In this document: one piece after another, positions 1 to 11,684 of the stretch
How positions within the stretch are numbered: position 1 is the stretch's first letter
Layout: each line of letters starts with the position of its first letter
Assembly: GCA_028023455.1 (NCBI GenBank)
Contig: JAQFVV010012529.1
Location: forward strand, 2,292,001-2,356,000
Direction: 5' to 3'
Source of the DNA: Epiperipatus broadwayi
Taxonomy: Eukaryota; Onychophora; Udeonychophora; Euonychophora; Peripatidae
Length of the DNA: 64,000 bases
Notes under the pieces: model-generated
Told to the model about the DNA's origin: nothing
Seen by the model: only the letters and a program-made list of their open reading frames with translations
The model's database searches: none
Position numbers and translations under genes: made by a program

Positions 1-560
1 TTTGATATTAAGGGAAGGTGGAATTTGTAGTGAATTATGTGAAGGTTTGTTTGTATATATATATGTTTTCCTTTAGATTGATTTTCACTTGAGAAGGTCT
101 ATTTGTAGTAGATGAAACCATGGTTGTGTAAGGATTTTGGTAAAAAATTTTAAAATTTAATCTAGTATTGTATTGTTTTATGGTTTTGCATTTTTATTTT
201 TGCTAGTATAGTGTTAGACAGTTTTGGTTATATATATATACAAGTAATGCAAAATTCTGTTGAACTAAAAGGTTATTTTATTAAAAAGAAATAAGATATT
301 TTTCTTTTAATTTTGTCATTTAAATTTTGTTAAAATATGGCATATAATTTTATTTTAAGATAAGCCTGCCAACATTTCTGAAAGGAATGGTATGTTTAAT
401 TAGTTAGTCCATTCAAGGCAATTAAAGATGGCCTTTTAATTAAATAAAATTCAAACTTAAATGCATAATTTGATAAAAAGAAATTGAAAGTTTATTTTAG
501 TAAAAACTTACTTCGAAACAAAGGAGTGTAGGGGGCTTATTAAGATCTAAAATCATACGC
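1..560. other. A+T-rich sequence, no gene seen
   Basis: No open frame with recognisable protein content and no clear repeat termini. If BABAM2 continues to the left, this is intron of that gene. Confidence 0.5.
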
Positions 561-1010
561 AAACAATAGAAGGGTAGCTGACAAAAGATATAATCAGGAG
601 AGGAGAACAAAAGACTGGGCTCTCTCTGGTTCTTTTGGCTGATCTATGCAGATCCTGTGCTGTGAGTCACCATATTTTATTTCTAAAAGCAAAAAATATT
701 GTTCCTGAATTCCTCGAAATCACCGTGAGAAGTTTCAAGATGCGACATGCTAAAAGTGATCGTAATTTGATGAACGTGAAAATGATTGGCGGTTAGGCAA
801 ACAGCTTTGCCTGCCGTCGGAGTCCTAAGCCATCAAAATGCCGTGACATGACAAAATAGAAGCCAGAACTGTGTGCTGGTCTGTGTGACCATTTGATTAA
901 AATGCTACATAATTTTCATTTCCTTGTCCGGACAAATCTCAACATCTTCAATGAAGCCACCACATCGAGAGAACTGGATCCATAAACAAGGACTGGTAAC
1001 TGTATAAAAA
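561..1010. repeat. GC-richer unassigned block, probably an old repeat
   Basis: This block is clearly less A+T-rich than its surroundings and contains several CpG-bearing words. All six frames are broken by stops and I recognise no family. An anciently inserted repeat is the simplest reading, but no termini or target duplication were found. Confidence 0.3.
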
Positions 1011-1559
1011 TCTCCTCATGAACTCTTTATTACTCTACCGTTTTCATAAATACCTTTCTAAATTGTTCCATTTAATTATATCTATCATGTAACCGTTTTT
1101 TATTAGACTAATATTAATTTTATCTTTTATTGTTTGGTCATTTACTTACTAAAAATTCTTCCCCTTCGCTATTCCTCATTTTAAAATGTATTTAAATGTT
1201 TTCTTGTTTTTATTTGCGGTGTAAATTATTTTTTTATTTGAAACTTTCCAAGTTAATAATTTTATTAAAGTTGGGAAGATATTGATTTAAACCGCACGAT
1301 ATTATGTCATTACTCCGCCTTATTATCAATTTATTTATTATATAATCAACTGGGGAATAGCGGAGGTAGTTTAAACATTCCTAATATTTTCAAATGTCAT
1401 TTATTAAAATATGTTAGTTAAATCTAAAAGCTTAGTTTTCTAATTTTCTTTCAATTTCTTAGTAGCTTAATCTATTATTTTACTTATTAAATGATCCAGG
1501 CACGCACAAACACATATTCCATTGCACATTTAACTTCATTAGTCTCGTAAGTGTCCCCA

Positions 1560-1800
1560 TCCATGTCTCTCTCTGATGCTAAGCCTGGGCCCGGTAGGAA
1601 AAATCTAGGCGTGTCTCAGATAATGTTGTTAGTTCGTCATTAGACTCGAGAATAGGCGAATGGGGCAGAGGTCATAGTATTCTTGATTTAATATCTCGTG
1701 TATGAGTGGCCTCGAGGTACTTTCGCCTAGTATTCGAACTGGGTTAAACCAACATACATCATCTGACCGGTACATTATATATCTCTGAAGGATACGAACT
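1560..1800. repeat. Dispersed SINE-like repeat, copy 1
   Basis: About 200 bp here resemble 55040-55275 in the same orientation. The best part is a stretch of about 70 bp, roughly 80% identical by eye, with shared words such as GGGCAGAG, CTCGAGGTACTTT and GCCTAG, followed by a shared GACCGGTACA. On the minus strand GTTCGAATAC resembles a tRNA B box, so a tRNA-derived SINE is possible. No poly-A tail or target duplication was identified. Confidence 0.5.
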
Positions 1801-3166
1801 GCTTACTCTCTCAGTTACCTGTCCAGATCTTTATCTTCAAAACCAAGACTATCATTCAAAGTTTGAAAAGTGACTTTACTAATGCAATACTACTCTAGAT
1901 TATCTGTTTTCTTTTTTTTTCAGTCAGATATTGAAATCTACTTTACCTTAATCATCAGTAATAAATTTGATACTATTAACTTTAAACATGATCTAAAATT
2001 TCATAGAACACATTATGAACATTTCATACTGGCTTATACCTGCCAAAGAGAGTGATGGAAATTATTTGGGCAAGCACAGGATTCACATTGTGTGAGATAT
2101 GGGAATGAAATTCTTCTTTAATTAGCAATAGTCATCCAAGAAGTGAGGAGTATATAAGACCATGAGTGTCAAAAGAGTATTGAAGAAAGTGAAATGCAAA
2201 TCAAAATTGTATGTACATAATTGTATATATATAGACAAAAAAAATGTAATTTTTTATATTATTTCTGTTAATAAAGATATTACTTAAAATAAAAATAAAT
2301 AAATACAATTTATAAAGCCTGGTATATTGGTTATTCCAAAAAAAATTGACGCCTTTCATCTATCCAACTGCCTAAAAAAATTAAAATCTAGTTACTTCAT
2401 CTATTTTTGAACAAAAATCTTTTTATATTTTTCTCTAATTAAATTCCAATAAAAGTTGATTATTAGATAAAATGATCAACATTAAAAATCAAAACAAAAC
2501 AATAACATGCAATTAATACAACTTTTCAGCAATCCATACATTTGAGTTATGCAATGTATAGTTTAAATAAGAGATCTGGTCTATAATTTTAAAAAAAAAG
2601 AGAGAGATTATTAATAATAAAAAAAATTCATTCTTCGTTAAGATAAATCTATTAGCTCATCAGAAAATTCTTTCTAAATATAATTAAAATCTCTAAAATA
2701 ATAATTAACTGGCAAGTATAAAAGATGATATCATCTGATACTATAAAAGTCAATTCCATATAAAATTAATAATCTCTCCAAAAGAACATACAAAACAGTT
2801 AGCTTAAACACATAGCTTGCATCAAATTCCTAAAATCTAGCGGGTTTATCAATATAGTTAATCCCTCAGCAGATCCACTTTTCACCAATATATGTTTATA
2901 ATTGATTTTGATTCATTATATAATTGATGTGATTTCACTTTGCTTCAGTTAACACTATAACATGAATACTATGTAAATTTAGATATTATATTTCTTACTT
3001 TTAGTAAGATATTGTTCCCTTTAACAAAATATATAAAAATACAACTTACCATAGGACCAATTTAGATACTATTACAATTCCTAGCAATTTAACTTTTTTT
3101 AGACTGTTGTCTATTAAAATTATCCTTTAATAAAATTAGCAATATATATAATTTCATTAATACTTA
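1801..3166. other. A+T-rich sequence, no gene seen
   Basis: Only short, low-complexity open frames occur, such as 61 codons at 1870-2055 with no recognisable content. There are several A and T homopolymer runs. Confidence 0.5.
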
Positions 3167-3170
3167 TTAA

Positions 3171-3260
3171 GGCATTAAACCTTTAAGCATATGCGCTTGA
3201 AAATACGAAGGTAGGGATCTCTACAGTTCTTAACCACAAGCTGCTTAAAGGTTTAATGCC
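3171..3260. mobile_element. Short MITE with TTAA flanks
   Basis: A 90-bp element has near-perfect inverted ends that start GGCATTAAACCTTTAAGC and end with the reverse complement. It is bounded by TTAA at 3167-3170 and 3261-3264. TTAA duplications are typical of piggyBac-type cut-and-paste transposons, so this may be a piggyBac-type MITE. The interior has no coding capacity. The piggyBac assignment rests on the TTAA alone. Confidence 0.6.
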
Positions 3261-3264
3261 TTAA

Positions 3265-4039
3265 TAAATATTACTTACATAATCAATGTGCGTTAAATAA
3301 ATTTATAATTACAATTTCATTAATGTGATTTGAAATATATTGATTAAAGTTTTTGTCCATTTTATTCAATGCTGCTACACAAATTATTTAATGTTTTCTA
3401 ATAGTTGTAGTTTATCCTATTCAACATTATTAACCTAGAAGAACTAACTTTTCAAAATAAATTCTAAATTTGTAGCATTCATAATGCTTATCAACTTTAT
3501 CAATCATTGATATTGGATTGAAAAAAAAACTTATTTGCAGATTATGGCTTTCTATATTGTAAAACCTCAGATGTGTAAAATAAAAAAAAAGATTTGGATT
3601 TGGAGAGCTTTGAAAAAAGTAAATTTGAATGATAATAAAGGTCTCATAAGTTTTACAAGATAAAACTTTCCTTTTGAAAAAAATCAAAATAAAAATGGAT
3701 TAATAAAGAAAGAAAAATTATAAAAAATATTCTGGAATAAACTGCAAAAATTAAAAATAAAATGGAGGGAAAAAAGGCAGCAGCTGAAAAATGGGTATTT
3801 GAACTAAACAAAAGATAAAGAGGGCTAGAAAAAATTGTCTGAGATGATCTGTAGGATCCTTGTTTATATGACAATGGGAAAAAATATATATAAAGACAAA
3901 TATGCTAAAAATGTCATATATAAAATTCAAGATTCTTATAAAAAAAATCATATTTTTAAAGATTTTTTTTTGGGGACATAATAAATTCTACAAAATGTGA
4001 AACAAAAAAAAAAACAGATTGATTCAAGACTATTCTTAC
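3265..4039. other. A+T-rich sequence downstream of BABAM2 exon 3 (intron)
   Basis: This is intron of BABAM2 on the minus strand, directly after the donor site of exon 3. Three overlapping minus-strand open frames (3430-3951) are lysine/phenylalanine-rich artefacts of A+T content. No next exon was recognised. Confidence 0.5.
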
Positions 4040-4131
4040 TGGTATATCTTCGATATCTGGCAAAAAATCTTTATCATCAAAAATAAAATCTGGTGGTTGT
4101 TCAGGTGACAAATGGTTGAATAAAATTTCCC
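4040..4131 (-). CDS. BABAM2: BABAM2 (BRE/BRCC45) coding exon 3
   Basis: This 92-bp exon encodes 30 full codons, read E-I-L-F-N ... PPDFIF ... DFLPD ... I-P. In vertebrate BABAM2 the N-terminal UEV-like domain has the same order (IIFN, PPDFIF, EFLPD). BABAM2 is a scaffold subunit of the BRCA1-A and BRISC complexes, which remove K63-linked ubiquitin in DNA-damage signalling and in the cytoplasm. The acceptor is TTTTTCAG ending at 4132 and the donor is GTAAGA starting at 4039. The first two bases (GG) complete a Trp codon begun by the T that ends exon 2, and that Trp is also expected from the family. The exon ends in phase 0. The following exon was not found in the window. Confidence 0.88.
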
Positions 4132-4952
4132 CTGAAAAATGAATATTATTAATATTGCAATTCATTTGACAGAAAACTTATACTAAATAATAAATGCCGA
4201 TTATAACAATAAAGTAATTGCTAATAATAACATTTTTTGATTATTATTTTAATAGTAAAAATAGTATTATTTTAAAATAAAAATATATATACAAAATTTT
4301 TAACTTTAAAAAATAATCAATAATTAAGATTACAAGAGATTAAAAACATTGTATTCATGCAACATGTTCTGCAGAATTCTAAATATATGTTATAATTAAT
4401 TTTAAGTGAAATTTTCATGTAATATTTAATCTTATGTCTTAATGAATTAATTGATCTAAAACAATTGATGTAAGTTAGCATAGTTTTCTTTTTGACTTAC
4501 TGAATTTTATTCTTCCTTTAATTATTTTAATTTATGGTATTATAACAATAGCTTAAGAATTTTTGAACTACTTTATTAAAAAACCTTTATTATTTTAAAC
4601 CTAAAATAAACTGCATGTCCTATTCAGTTGTTACTGCTTTTGTATATGATTTTTTTTTTTCTATAGTACAGGCTTTTTACAATAATCTGCTTTGTAATCA
4701 TTGTAATAGTTTATATCTTTCATCATATTCAAATTATGGACCAAAATTTTATTTATTTCTATTGGTAAATATCTAAGTGTAAACTTAAAAAAAACTCTAA
4801 GTAATATTTATCATATTTTTCTTACCAAAATCTATTAATCACAGAGGTAAAACTCTCCATATAGTAGTGCCACTGAGTGCAAGCCAAAGTAATCATTAGA
4901 TGCAGGAAGGTTTGTGCATAAAATCCCTATCTAGTGCCTACTCATCCAATAT

Positions 4953-4992
4953 CCCCAGACTAGTTTCTAGCTTGCAACTTTCATTAGCGAGG
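4953..4992 (-). ncRNA. Type I hammerhead ribozyme, decayed (unit A)
   Basis: On the minus strand the element reads stem I CCUCG, core CUAAUGA, stem II AGUU-GCA-AGCU, GAAAC-UA-GUC and stem I return UGGGG. The core has A in place of the invariant G5, so this copy should not cleave. Its remaining parts line up base for base with the other copies. Confidence 0.65.
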
Positions 4993-5407
4993 AGCCTTAG
5001 ATCTGAGAACACTGCACCTAGATTTTAAGATCTAATGCAACCCTCCAGCAGCCACCTTTTATTTTTTTTTAGCCAATTATAAAGATTTGAATTCAAAATA
5101 AAAATGCAATAATGTTTTCAAGCTAAGCTCATTCGCTTATATAGTTGTATAGATCTGAACTTAGTTCAGCAAGCATACTTTTTGATATCTTTGGTTCTTT
5201 CATAACCAGTCACCATAATCCTATTGGGAAGGATTGGTATTAAACCATCAAACATCACACGATCACCATTCTTTATGTTACATATGTTGTTTTTTATAGA
5301 GGCAAAACTCTCCATACAGTAGTGCTATTTAGTGTAAGCCAGAGTAATCATTGGGTGCAGAAAGGCTTGTACATAAAAACCCTATCTAGTGTCCATTCAT
5401 CCAATAT

Positions 5408-5447
5408 CCTGAGATTAATTTCTAACCTGTGGTTTTCATCAGTGAGG
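5408..5447 (-). ncRNA. Type I hammerhead ribozyme (unit B)
   Basis: On the minus strand: stem I CCUCA, core CUGAUGA, stem II AACC-ACA-GGUU, GAAA, stem III U-UA-A, U16.1 and C17, then stem I return UCAGG with one C-C mismatch. All invariant core bases are present. Position 10.1-11.1 is A-A rather than the usual G-C, as in every copy here. Stem III is a two-base-pair stem with a UA loop, the minimal form known from animal retrozyme and Penelope-type hammerheads, which are thought to work best as dimers. Predicted cleavage is between 5413 and 5412. Activity is untested. Confidence 0.7.
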
Positions 5448-8400
5448 AGCCTTGGATCTGAGATCTTAGGATCTAATGCAATCCTGCAGCAGCCAGCTTT
5501 TACTTTTTTAGCTAACTATAAAGTTCCGAGTCCAATGATGTTGTCAAGCTAAGCTCATTAGCTTATATAGTTGTATAGATCTGAACTCAGTTTTTGGGTG
5601 TCTTTGGTTCTTTAACAACCACAGTCACCATAATCCTATTGGCAGGATCGGTATTAAACCATCAAACATTAAATGATCACCATTCTTTATGCTTACATAA
5701 GCTGTTTTTCACTGAGGCAAAAGTCTCCATACAGTAGCGCCACTCAGTGCAAGCCAGAGTAATCAATGGAAGCGTGAAGGCTTGTGCCCCAAAGGTTTAT
5801 GGTGACTGTGGTTATTAAAGAACCAAAGATACTAAAAAATATAGATGCTATAGCTTGAAAACATTATTGTTTTAATTTTGGACTCAAAGCTTTATAGTTA
5901 GTTAAAAAAGTAAAAGGTGGCTGCTGGAGAGTTGCATTAGATCCTAAGATCTAGGTGCAGTGCTCTTAGATACAAAAGCCACAAGCTAGAAACTAGTCTG
6001 GAGATATTGGAAGAGTAGGCACTAATTAGGGATTTTATGCACAAACCTTCCTGCATCAATTGATTATTCTGGCTTGCACTGAGTGGTGCTGCTGTATGGA
6101 GAGTTTTGCCTCTTTAAAAAATACCTTGTGTAAGCATATAGAACGGTGATGATATGATGTTTGATGGTTTAATACAAATGTATTAATATTTCAAAATAAA
6201 TTCCTGCTTTTTTTTTTTTTTTTAAATATTATTCAGCACTTTCTTTACTATTTACATCTAATCAGATTTTTTTTTTTTTTCTGAGACATTTATTTTGCAT
6301 GAACATCATCTTTCAGGAAGTATTGATCCACTTATTATTAAACAATAAAGTAACCAACCTTATTAACTTAAATGCAATCTTTAATTAATTGCATAAACAA
6401 TTCATTATCTTGAACAATCTAAATTTATGTTTGAATAAATACATTGATATGGTTGAAATGATAATAGCAGCTTTGTTAGTAAACTCATTTTCTTTTTGTC
6501 ATAAAAGCAAGCTATTATAATACTTACATGAGAAAGAATATATAAATATCCAAGAACCAATGCAAACAACCAAGTTAATTTATAGATGAATCAAGAAAAC
6601 TTACAAATCCCAAGTGACCACAGTTCTTTCAGAGTAATATTGCTGTCACATCTCGAAAACACAAAACAGACATGGCTAACTTTTTATCATAGATCAAAAT
6701 CAAAAAACCATAATTCTTTAATCAATGAGAGCCATATAATAAATGTTCACTTCAATATGTGCTAACCAATAACTAAAAAAGATTCCAGTTGGTAACAGCT
6801 AACATGAAATACAAAAAAAAAAGTAGTTTCAAAAATCCCTTAGGAAAACTAACTAGGAAGATCTGATTCCTCTGATAGGTCAGATGTAGAACCCTGAGAA
6901 TAATGAGCAACAATTTGTTTCCAATTCTTTTGGTTAAGAGATAAAAAATAATAATAACCAAACATAATCAAAGACATTTCAGTACACTTTTCAATGGTAC
7001 AAATAACTTCATTAAGTCCAATTATATCAAACTATTTTTTTTTATGGTAAAAATTAATTATATTAAACTAAAAACAGAAACTTGCAACTTTCATAATATG
7101 ATAATGAATATGTCATCTAATGTAATCAACTGAAGCAATTAGTCTATTGGAACAAGAGGTGTGACTTCCCTTTGTAATTTATTTTGAAAATAATTTTTGT
7201 TAACAACAATCCAAGTGTGCAAAATTATTCTGTGAATCAACAGATTGGCTTTCTTTCAAATATAATTAGTTCTATCGATTTATTTGCAACTTTATTATTG
7301 ACTTTTGAGAAATTTTTCTGAAAAATAGTTAACTTTGGCTTAAATAAAAATTATTGTTTACTTTTTTCATGAGATCTTCAATCAAAGATATGGAAATAAC
7401 ATACATTAGACATCTGTTTCCAAAGCCATTTGTTTTTGTTAATGCACAACAGTACTTTTATCTAATAGAGAATTAGCATTTATATCAATTGAGATTAAAT
7501 ATAAATTTTAAGTATTTAGAAATATTTGAATTCATTTTTATTTTCAAGCAAGACATTTTGAATTTCCAATTTGATTATTTTTTACTTCTCAATGATTAAA
7601 TTATTGACAATCATGAAGAAAAACAATTTGATTTATAACAACTTCAATAGCTTTTGAATTTTTTAATTTTTAACTAGTAAACAAAGAATAAACTTTATAA
7701 AAAAAAATTTAATTTCTGCAATTTAAAATAATAATTTATAAACTTGTTCTAAATCACTGCTTCTGATAAACTACAGCAGTCAGGAAGCAGACTGCAGAGC
7801 TAAAATTCTTGAATCAAAACTCCCAATCTGTCATCACTAATGTTAAATATCATACAAAGTACTAATTTTAATGAAAATTCTTAGTAGCTATTGTGAATCT
7901 TTAGTCAATCTGCTCTCCTTTTTCATAACAAGATTCTTATTCAACAGAAACCATTAAGATCTTTTAATCCACATAGTTTAAAAATTGCTTTTTGAGCTAA
8001 ACTATTAATTCTTTAATAAAAAAAAAATTTTAAATAATATTATTTCATAGATCTCCAATTATTTATTCTAATAGATTTATGGCTTTAATTAAATTCAATG
8101 AATTATGAGTGTATTTCTTTTTTTATAAGAAACTGGAATTATTTTCAGATAAAAAAATACATTTAAAACAGATTAGAGAAGCAAAGTCTTTTTAAGATTC
8201 ACAACAAACAGATTTGTTTCATCCATTCTATAATAAATTCTACTTGATAAATACTTCTATATATTGTTCCCCAAAGCCTGTTTAATATAAACATGTACAC
8301 ACACACAGATGTATCATATTCTTCCAAACCTGCATTATCTGTATTTAATGTGCTTCATAAGGATAGCATTTTAGAATAAAAATGGAGACAAAGGAATGTT

Positions 8401-10026
8401 ATCATTTTCACAATATTAGAATATTTATTTTATCTGATTACAGAATTCAAATAGCATTTAAATAAATAATTATAACATTATAATATCCAATGAGCATCAT
8501 CAAATATAAACCAGAACTCAAAATAGAGTAATTCTATAATGCATCCTCCCTATTCCTTCATATTCAGACTTTTAAATGTACTATTTAATTAGAACATTTA
8601 CCACTAATATATGGAACATTTATAACCAATATATGATTAATTAAAATAAAATGCCAACTCATATTATTTTCATGGAAGAGTATTCCTGTTTAACAATCTT
8701 GAACACTGGCTCAACTATCAATTTCATAGCAAAGACTTATCTGAATTTAACACTATTAACTTAATATTTAAAATTTTTCACTAAGATGATTTAATAGAAA
8801 CAATTTATTAAACAATAAAATAGAGAACTGTGAATAAATTACAATAAATATTTACATATGAATTTCTTCCCTTCAATTAATCTAACTTTATTTATTACAA
8901 ATACTAAATTTATGAGTTGAAGCATTTCTTTGTAATTCTTATTTTATTGTTTCAAGCTTTAGCTCATACTTTCATATTATTCTTATTTACAATCTTATTT
9001 TACTACTAAGTTTTAATAAAATTATTAGTTAAGTTCATATATAATTATTTATAACTTATTATTGATTTAATATTTTGTCTATGTCTTGAATTTCTCTTTA
9101 GAAAAATATATCTATGAAAGGCGAAAACTTAAATCAATGTGGAAGCACTCTCATCACTGAAGTAGCAGTTATGCACAGGTACTGACAAAATGATAAAATC
9201 TTTTATAGTTCAGTATGCATAACGATGACTTTACTTTTCAGTAAATCATAATTTCTATTTCCATTTTGATTTCCTTAAGTATGTTATGATAATTACCAAT
9301 ATTAGAATTACATGTAAGTTTTACAGCAATAATCGAGATATTTTGTGCGAATCTCTTTCTGGATTTATGAGACAATAGCTTAGGTAAAATTAATGGTAGA
9401 AGATACACATCTTTCTTCACTGTACCAATGAACATTTTGACTCAACAATGTGCTAAAACACCTTTTAAAGATGAGTGCTAAAATAATTGATACACCACAT
9501 ATAACATACTCACAGACAACAGGTGATCTTCAGATCTATAGATAATTTGCCACTGTGATCTTAATTAAAACCATGACTTGCTACTCTTTTAAAATTGTAT
9601 ACTATTCCTATTTCAAGCAACTCTAATCCTTAAATATATTATTTAAGTTTAGCATGCTATCTCCTAATAAGTCGAAGTCATTGAAAAGGCAATCTATTTT
9701 ATTATATGATTGGTCACAAAGATGCTGATTGCAATAACTCCTCTATGACAACTACTGATGCTAACCATGTTTATTTTGCAACCAAACCACACAAAATAGT
9801 AGTAAATAGAAGAATCAGTTTTGTAGATTTATGATCATATCTTTCTAAAACAGATCTAACTGCTAAATGGTAATAAGAATTCCTAGGCATTTTTAGTTTT
9901 TTTAATACTACAACAATATTAAAATTTGTACAGCATTACAACAACTACAAGCTTCTTTTCCCCTATGTCAAGCAGTGTTTTTAAACATATAATGTATATA
10001 TAAAATTTAAATAATTTTCAACTTAC

Positions 10027-10103
10027 AAGTTAATGATTGTCCAGCATAAGGAATTGAAATTTTAAATCTATCATTACATGGGATATTTTCTTCAGAATAA
10101 AAT
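10027..10103 (-). CDS. BABAM2: BABAM2 (BRE/BRCC45) coding exon 2
   Basis: This 77-bp exon has acceptor TTTTCATAG and donor GTAAGT. Its first base completes the Gly codon from exon 1 (GG+A), then come 25 codons containing C-N-D-R-F-K and IPYAG. Vertebrate BABAM2 has CDRFK and IPYAG at the same place. The final T joins GG of exon 3 to give Trp, matching the family Trp before the I-I-F-N segment. The product is the middle of the N-terminal UEV-like fold. Exon phase, splice sites and protein similarity all agree, so confidence is high although the exon is short. It was recognised by following the BABAM2 sequence from exon 3. Confidence 0.9.
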
Positions 10104-11617
10104 CTATGAAAATAATTAAAAAAAAGAAATAAAAATTATTGCAAATTGTTCAGGATTTTATAAAAAAATATAAAATTTGATTTAATAATTGTATATATAG
10201 ATAGATTAGTAAACTATAGAAACAACTGATTATAAATAAAAGGCTTTTACTCATAATCAATTATTTCCATCTGTTAGGTTTGTATTACATATATAAATGA
10301 CATGAAATTTCAATTTATTATATATTGTAATGATACATAGTGAAGGTTGTAGCAGGGGTGATGAAAATCATCATTATCAAAAAAAAAACATCATTCTTTT
10401 TACCAAGCAGGAAAAATGAGCAAAAAATCAGCATCTGAAGTAAATAATAAGCAACTTATAAGTGACAAACATAATACTACTAACAATAATCACAGAGTTA
10501 ATAATCATCATTGTAATTGGTTTTAAAAGAGATAGATTATAAAACTGTATGCTAATCATCTAATCATTGACAAACTTAGGACATAATATTATAAAAACAA
10601 TCAATACTTCATCTGCATGCATATTCTTAAATGCTAAAATAACTACAATAATAAACAAATTTAAAAAAATACTAGGATTATTATATCAATGCCGATCATC
10701 AATGTTTTTGATCATCTAGTACTTTGAGTTTATTGGCCATCTAAATTTATCATCATAAAACCTATCATGTGAATGAATTTTAAATGTGATCTTAGCAACA
10801 TCCAAATAATTCAAAAAAGAACCATATGGATATTCTCAACATACATATATACACAAATTGTTATGTTTGAACTATTTTTGTGATTGCAAGAACCCTGATA
10901 ACTTTGAACAAGATATAATACATACAATAATGAATCTATTCTATCATTAAATAACTTTGTTGGAATAACTTAAAATAATGATCAATAAATTTCTTAATTA
11001 GAAATAACAATAATAAAATGAAAGATCTATATTTCATAGATTACCAAACTAAACCATACATAACATTATTTATAGTTTACAAATATATAAATTGTAAACA
11101 GTATTAAACACATAGTTATATGAATACATGCACATATCTAACAATATAAAATATTTCAATCATTAATAAATCAATAAATTCAAATAATTAAATGCTAACA
11201 TATAATATGTGTAAATACATATGTGTTTACCCATTATAAACATATTTCAGTTATTAATTTTAATTATCTTTACTTCATAAAGTTATTATTATTCTTAAAT
11301 TATAAACAAACATATTAAAATAAAGAAACATTCTTCTTTTAAAGTTCTCTTGGAAGTTCTTCTGTTTTAATTTTTATTCTATTTTTACTTCTCTGGAAAA
11401 TCCTATTCTTTTGTTTTTAATTTTTATTTTATCATTGGGCAAACTTTAAGAGAATTGTCCCAATGGTTTATTTTTTTTTTATAAGTTTGTGAAATAAGTC
11501 ATGCATGGATAGAATATATAGATATTTCTTTTGTCGGTGCTTCTATGTATAAAAAAAAAATAGTGAATGTATACAGTACAGAATTAGATCTCTCAAGATT
11601 AGAAGGCAAATTTCTAA

Positions 11618-11684
11618 TGTAAATTGCAATGTGACTTGTCCTGGAAGACTATTGTTATAAATTGCCAACATGACTTGTCCTGGA
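11618..11684. repeat. Short tandem duplication, period about 38 bp
   Basis: Two adjacent copies share TAAATTGC, two variable bases, then TGACTTGTCCTGGA (11618-11645 and 11656-11684). No function is apparent. Confidence 0.55.

Larger units (their letters stand above)
4840..6175. mobile_element. Retrozyme-like tandem array with inverted terminal copy
   Basis: A family of units of about 413-455 bp is arranged as: unit A (from 4840), unit B (from about 5294, head to tail with A), a partial unit C (about 5709-5795), and a partial inverted copy D (about 5799-6175). Equivalent sites of A and B lie 455 bp apart, and B to C is about 413 bp. Each unit has a left end near AAACTCTCCATA and a right end with ATTAAACCATCAAACAT. 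Units A and B contain a type I hammerhead-like core on the minus strand. In D the CUGAUGA side is deleted. The array is flanked by a 12-bp target duplication with one mismatch (4828-4839 AAATCTATTAAT; 6176-6187 AAATGTATTAAT), so it entered as one piece. Published animal retrozymes show tandem monomers of this size with type I hammerheads. Assignment to that class is inference from structure. Confidence 0.75.
4132..10026 (-). other. BABAM2: BABAM2 intron 2
   Basis: About 5.9 kb of intron between coding exons 2 and 3. It holds the retrozyme-like array (4840-6175). From 6188 to 10026 I see only A+T-rich sequence without genes or clear repeat termini. Confidence 0.8.

Noticed and set aside
506-545. 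Possible BABAM2 exon 4 (minus strand, TTTTAG acceptor and GTAAGT donor)
   Set aside because: The phase-0 translation does not match the expected BABAM2 sequence after exon 3.
3020-3085. Second candidate BABAM2 exon with donor near 3048
   Set aside because: The required phase-0 reading has an early stop.
3430-3951. Three overlapping minus-strand open frames
   Set aside because: Phenylalanine- and serine-rich translations of A+T-rich sequence, without motifs.
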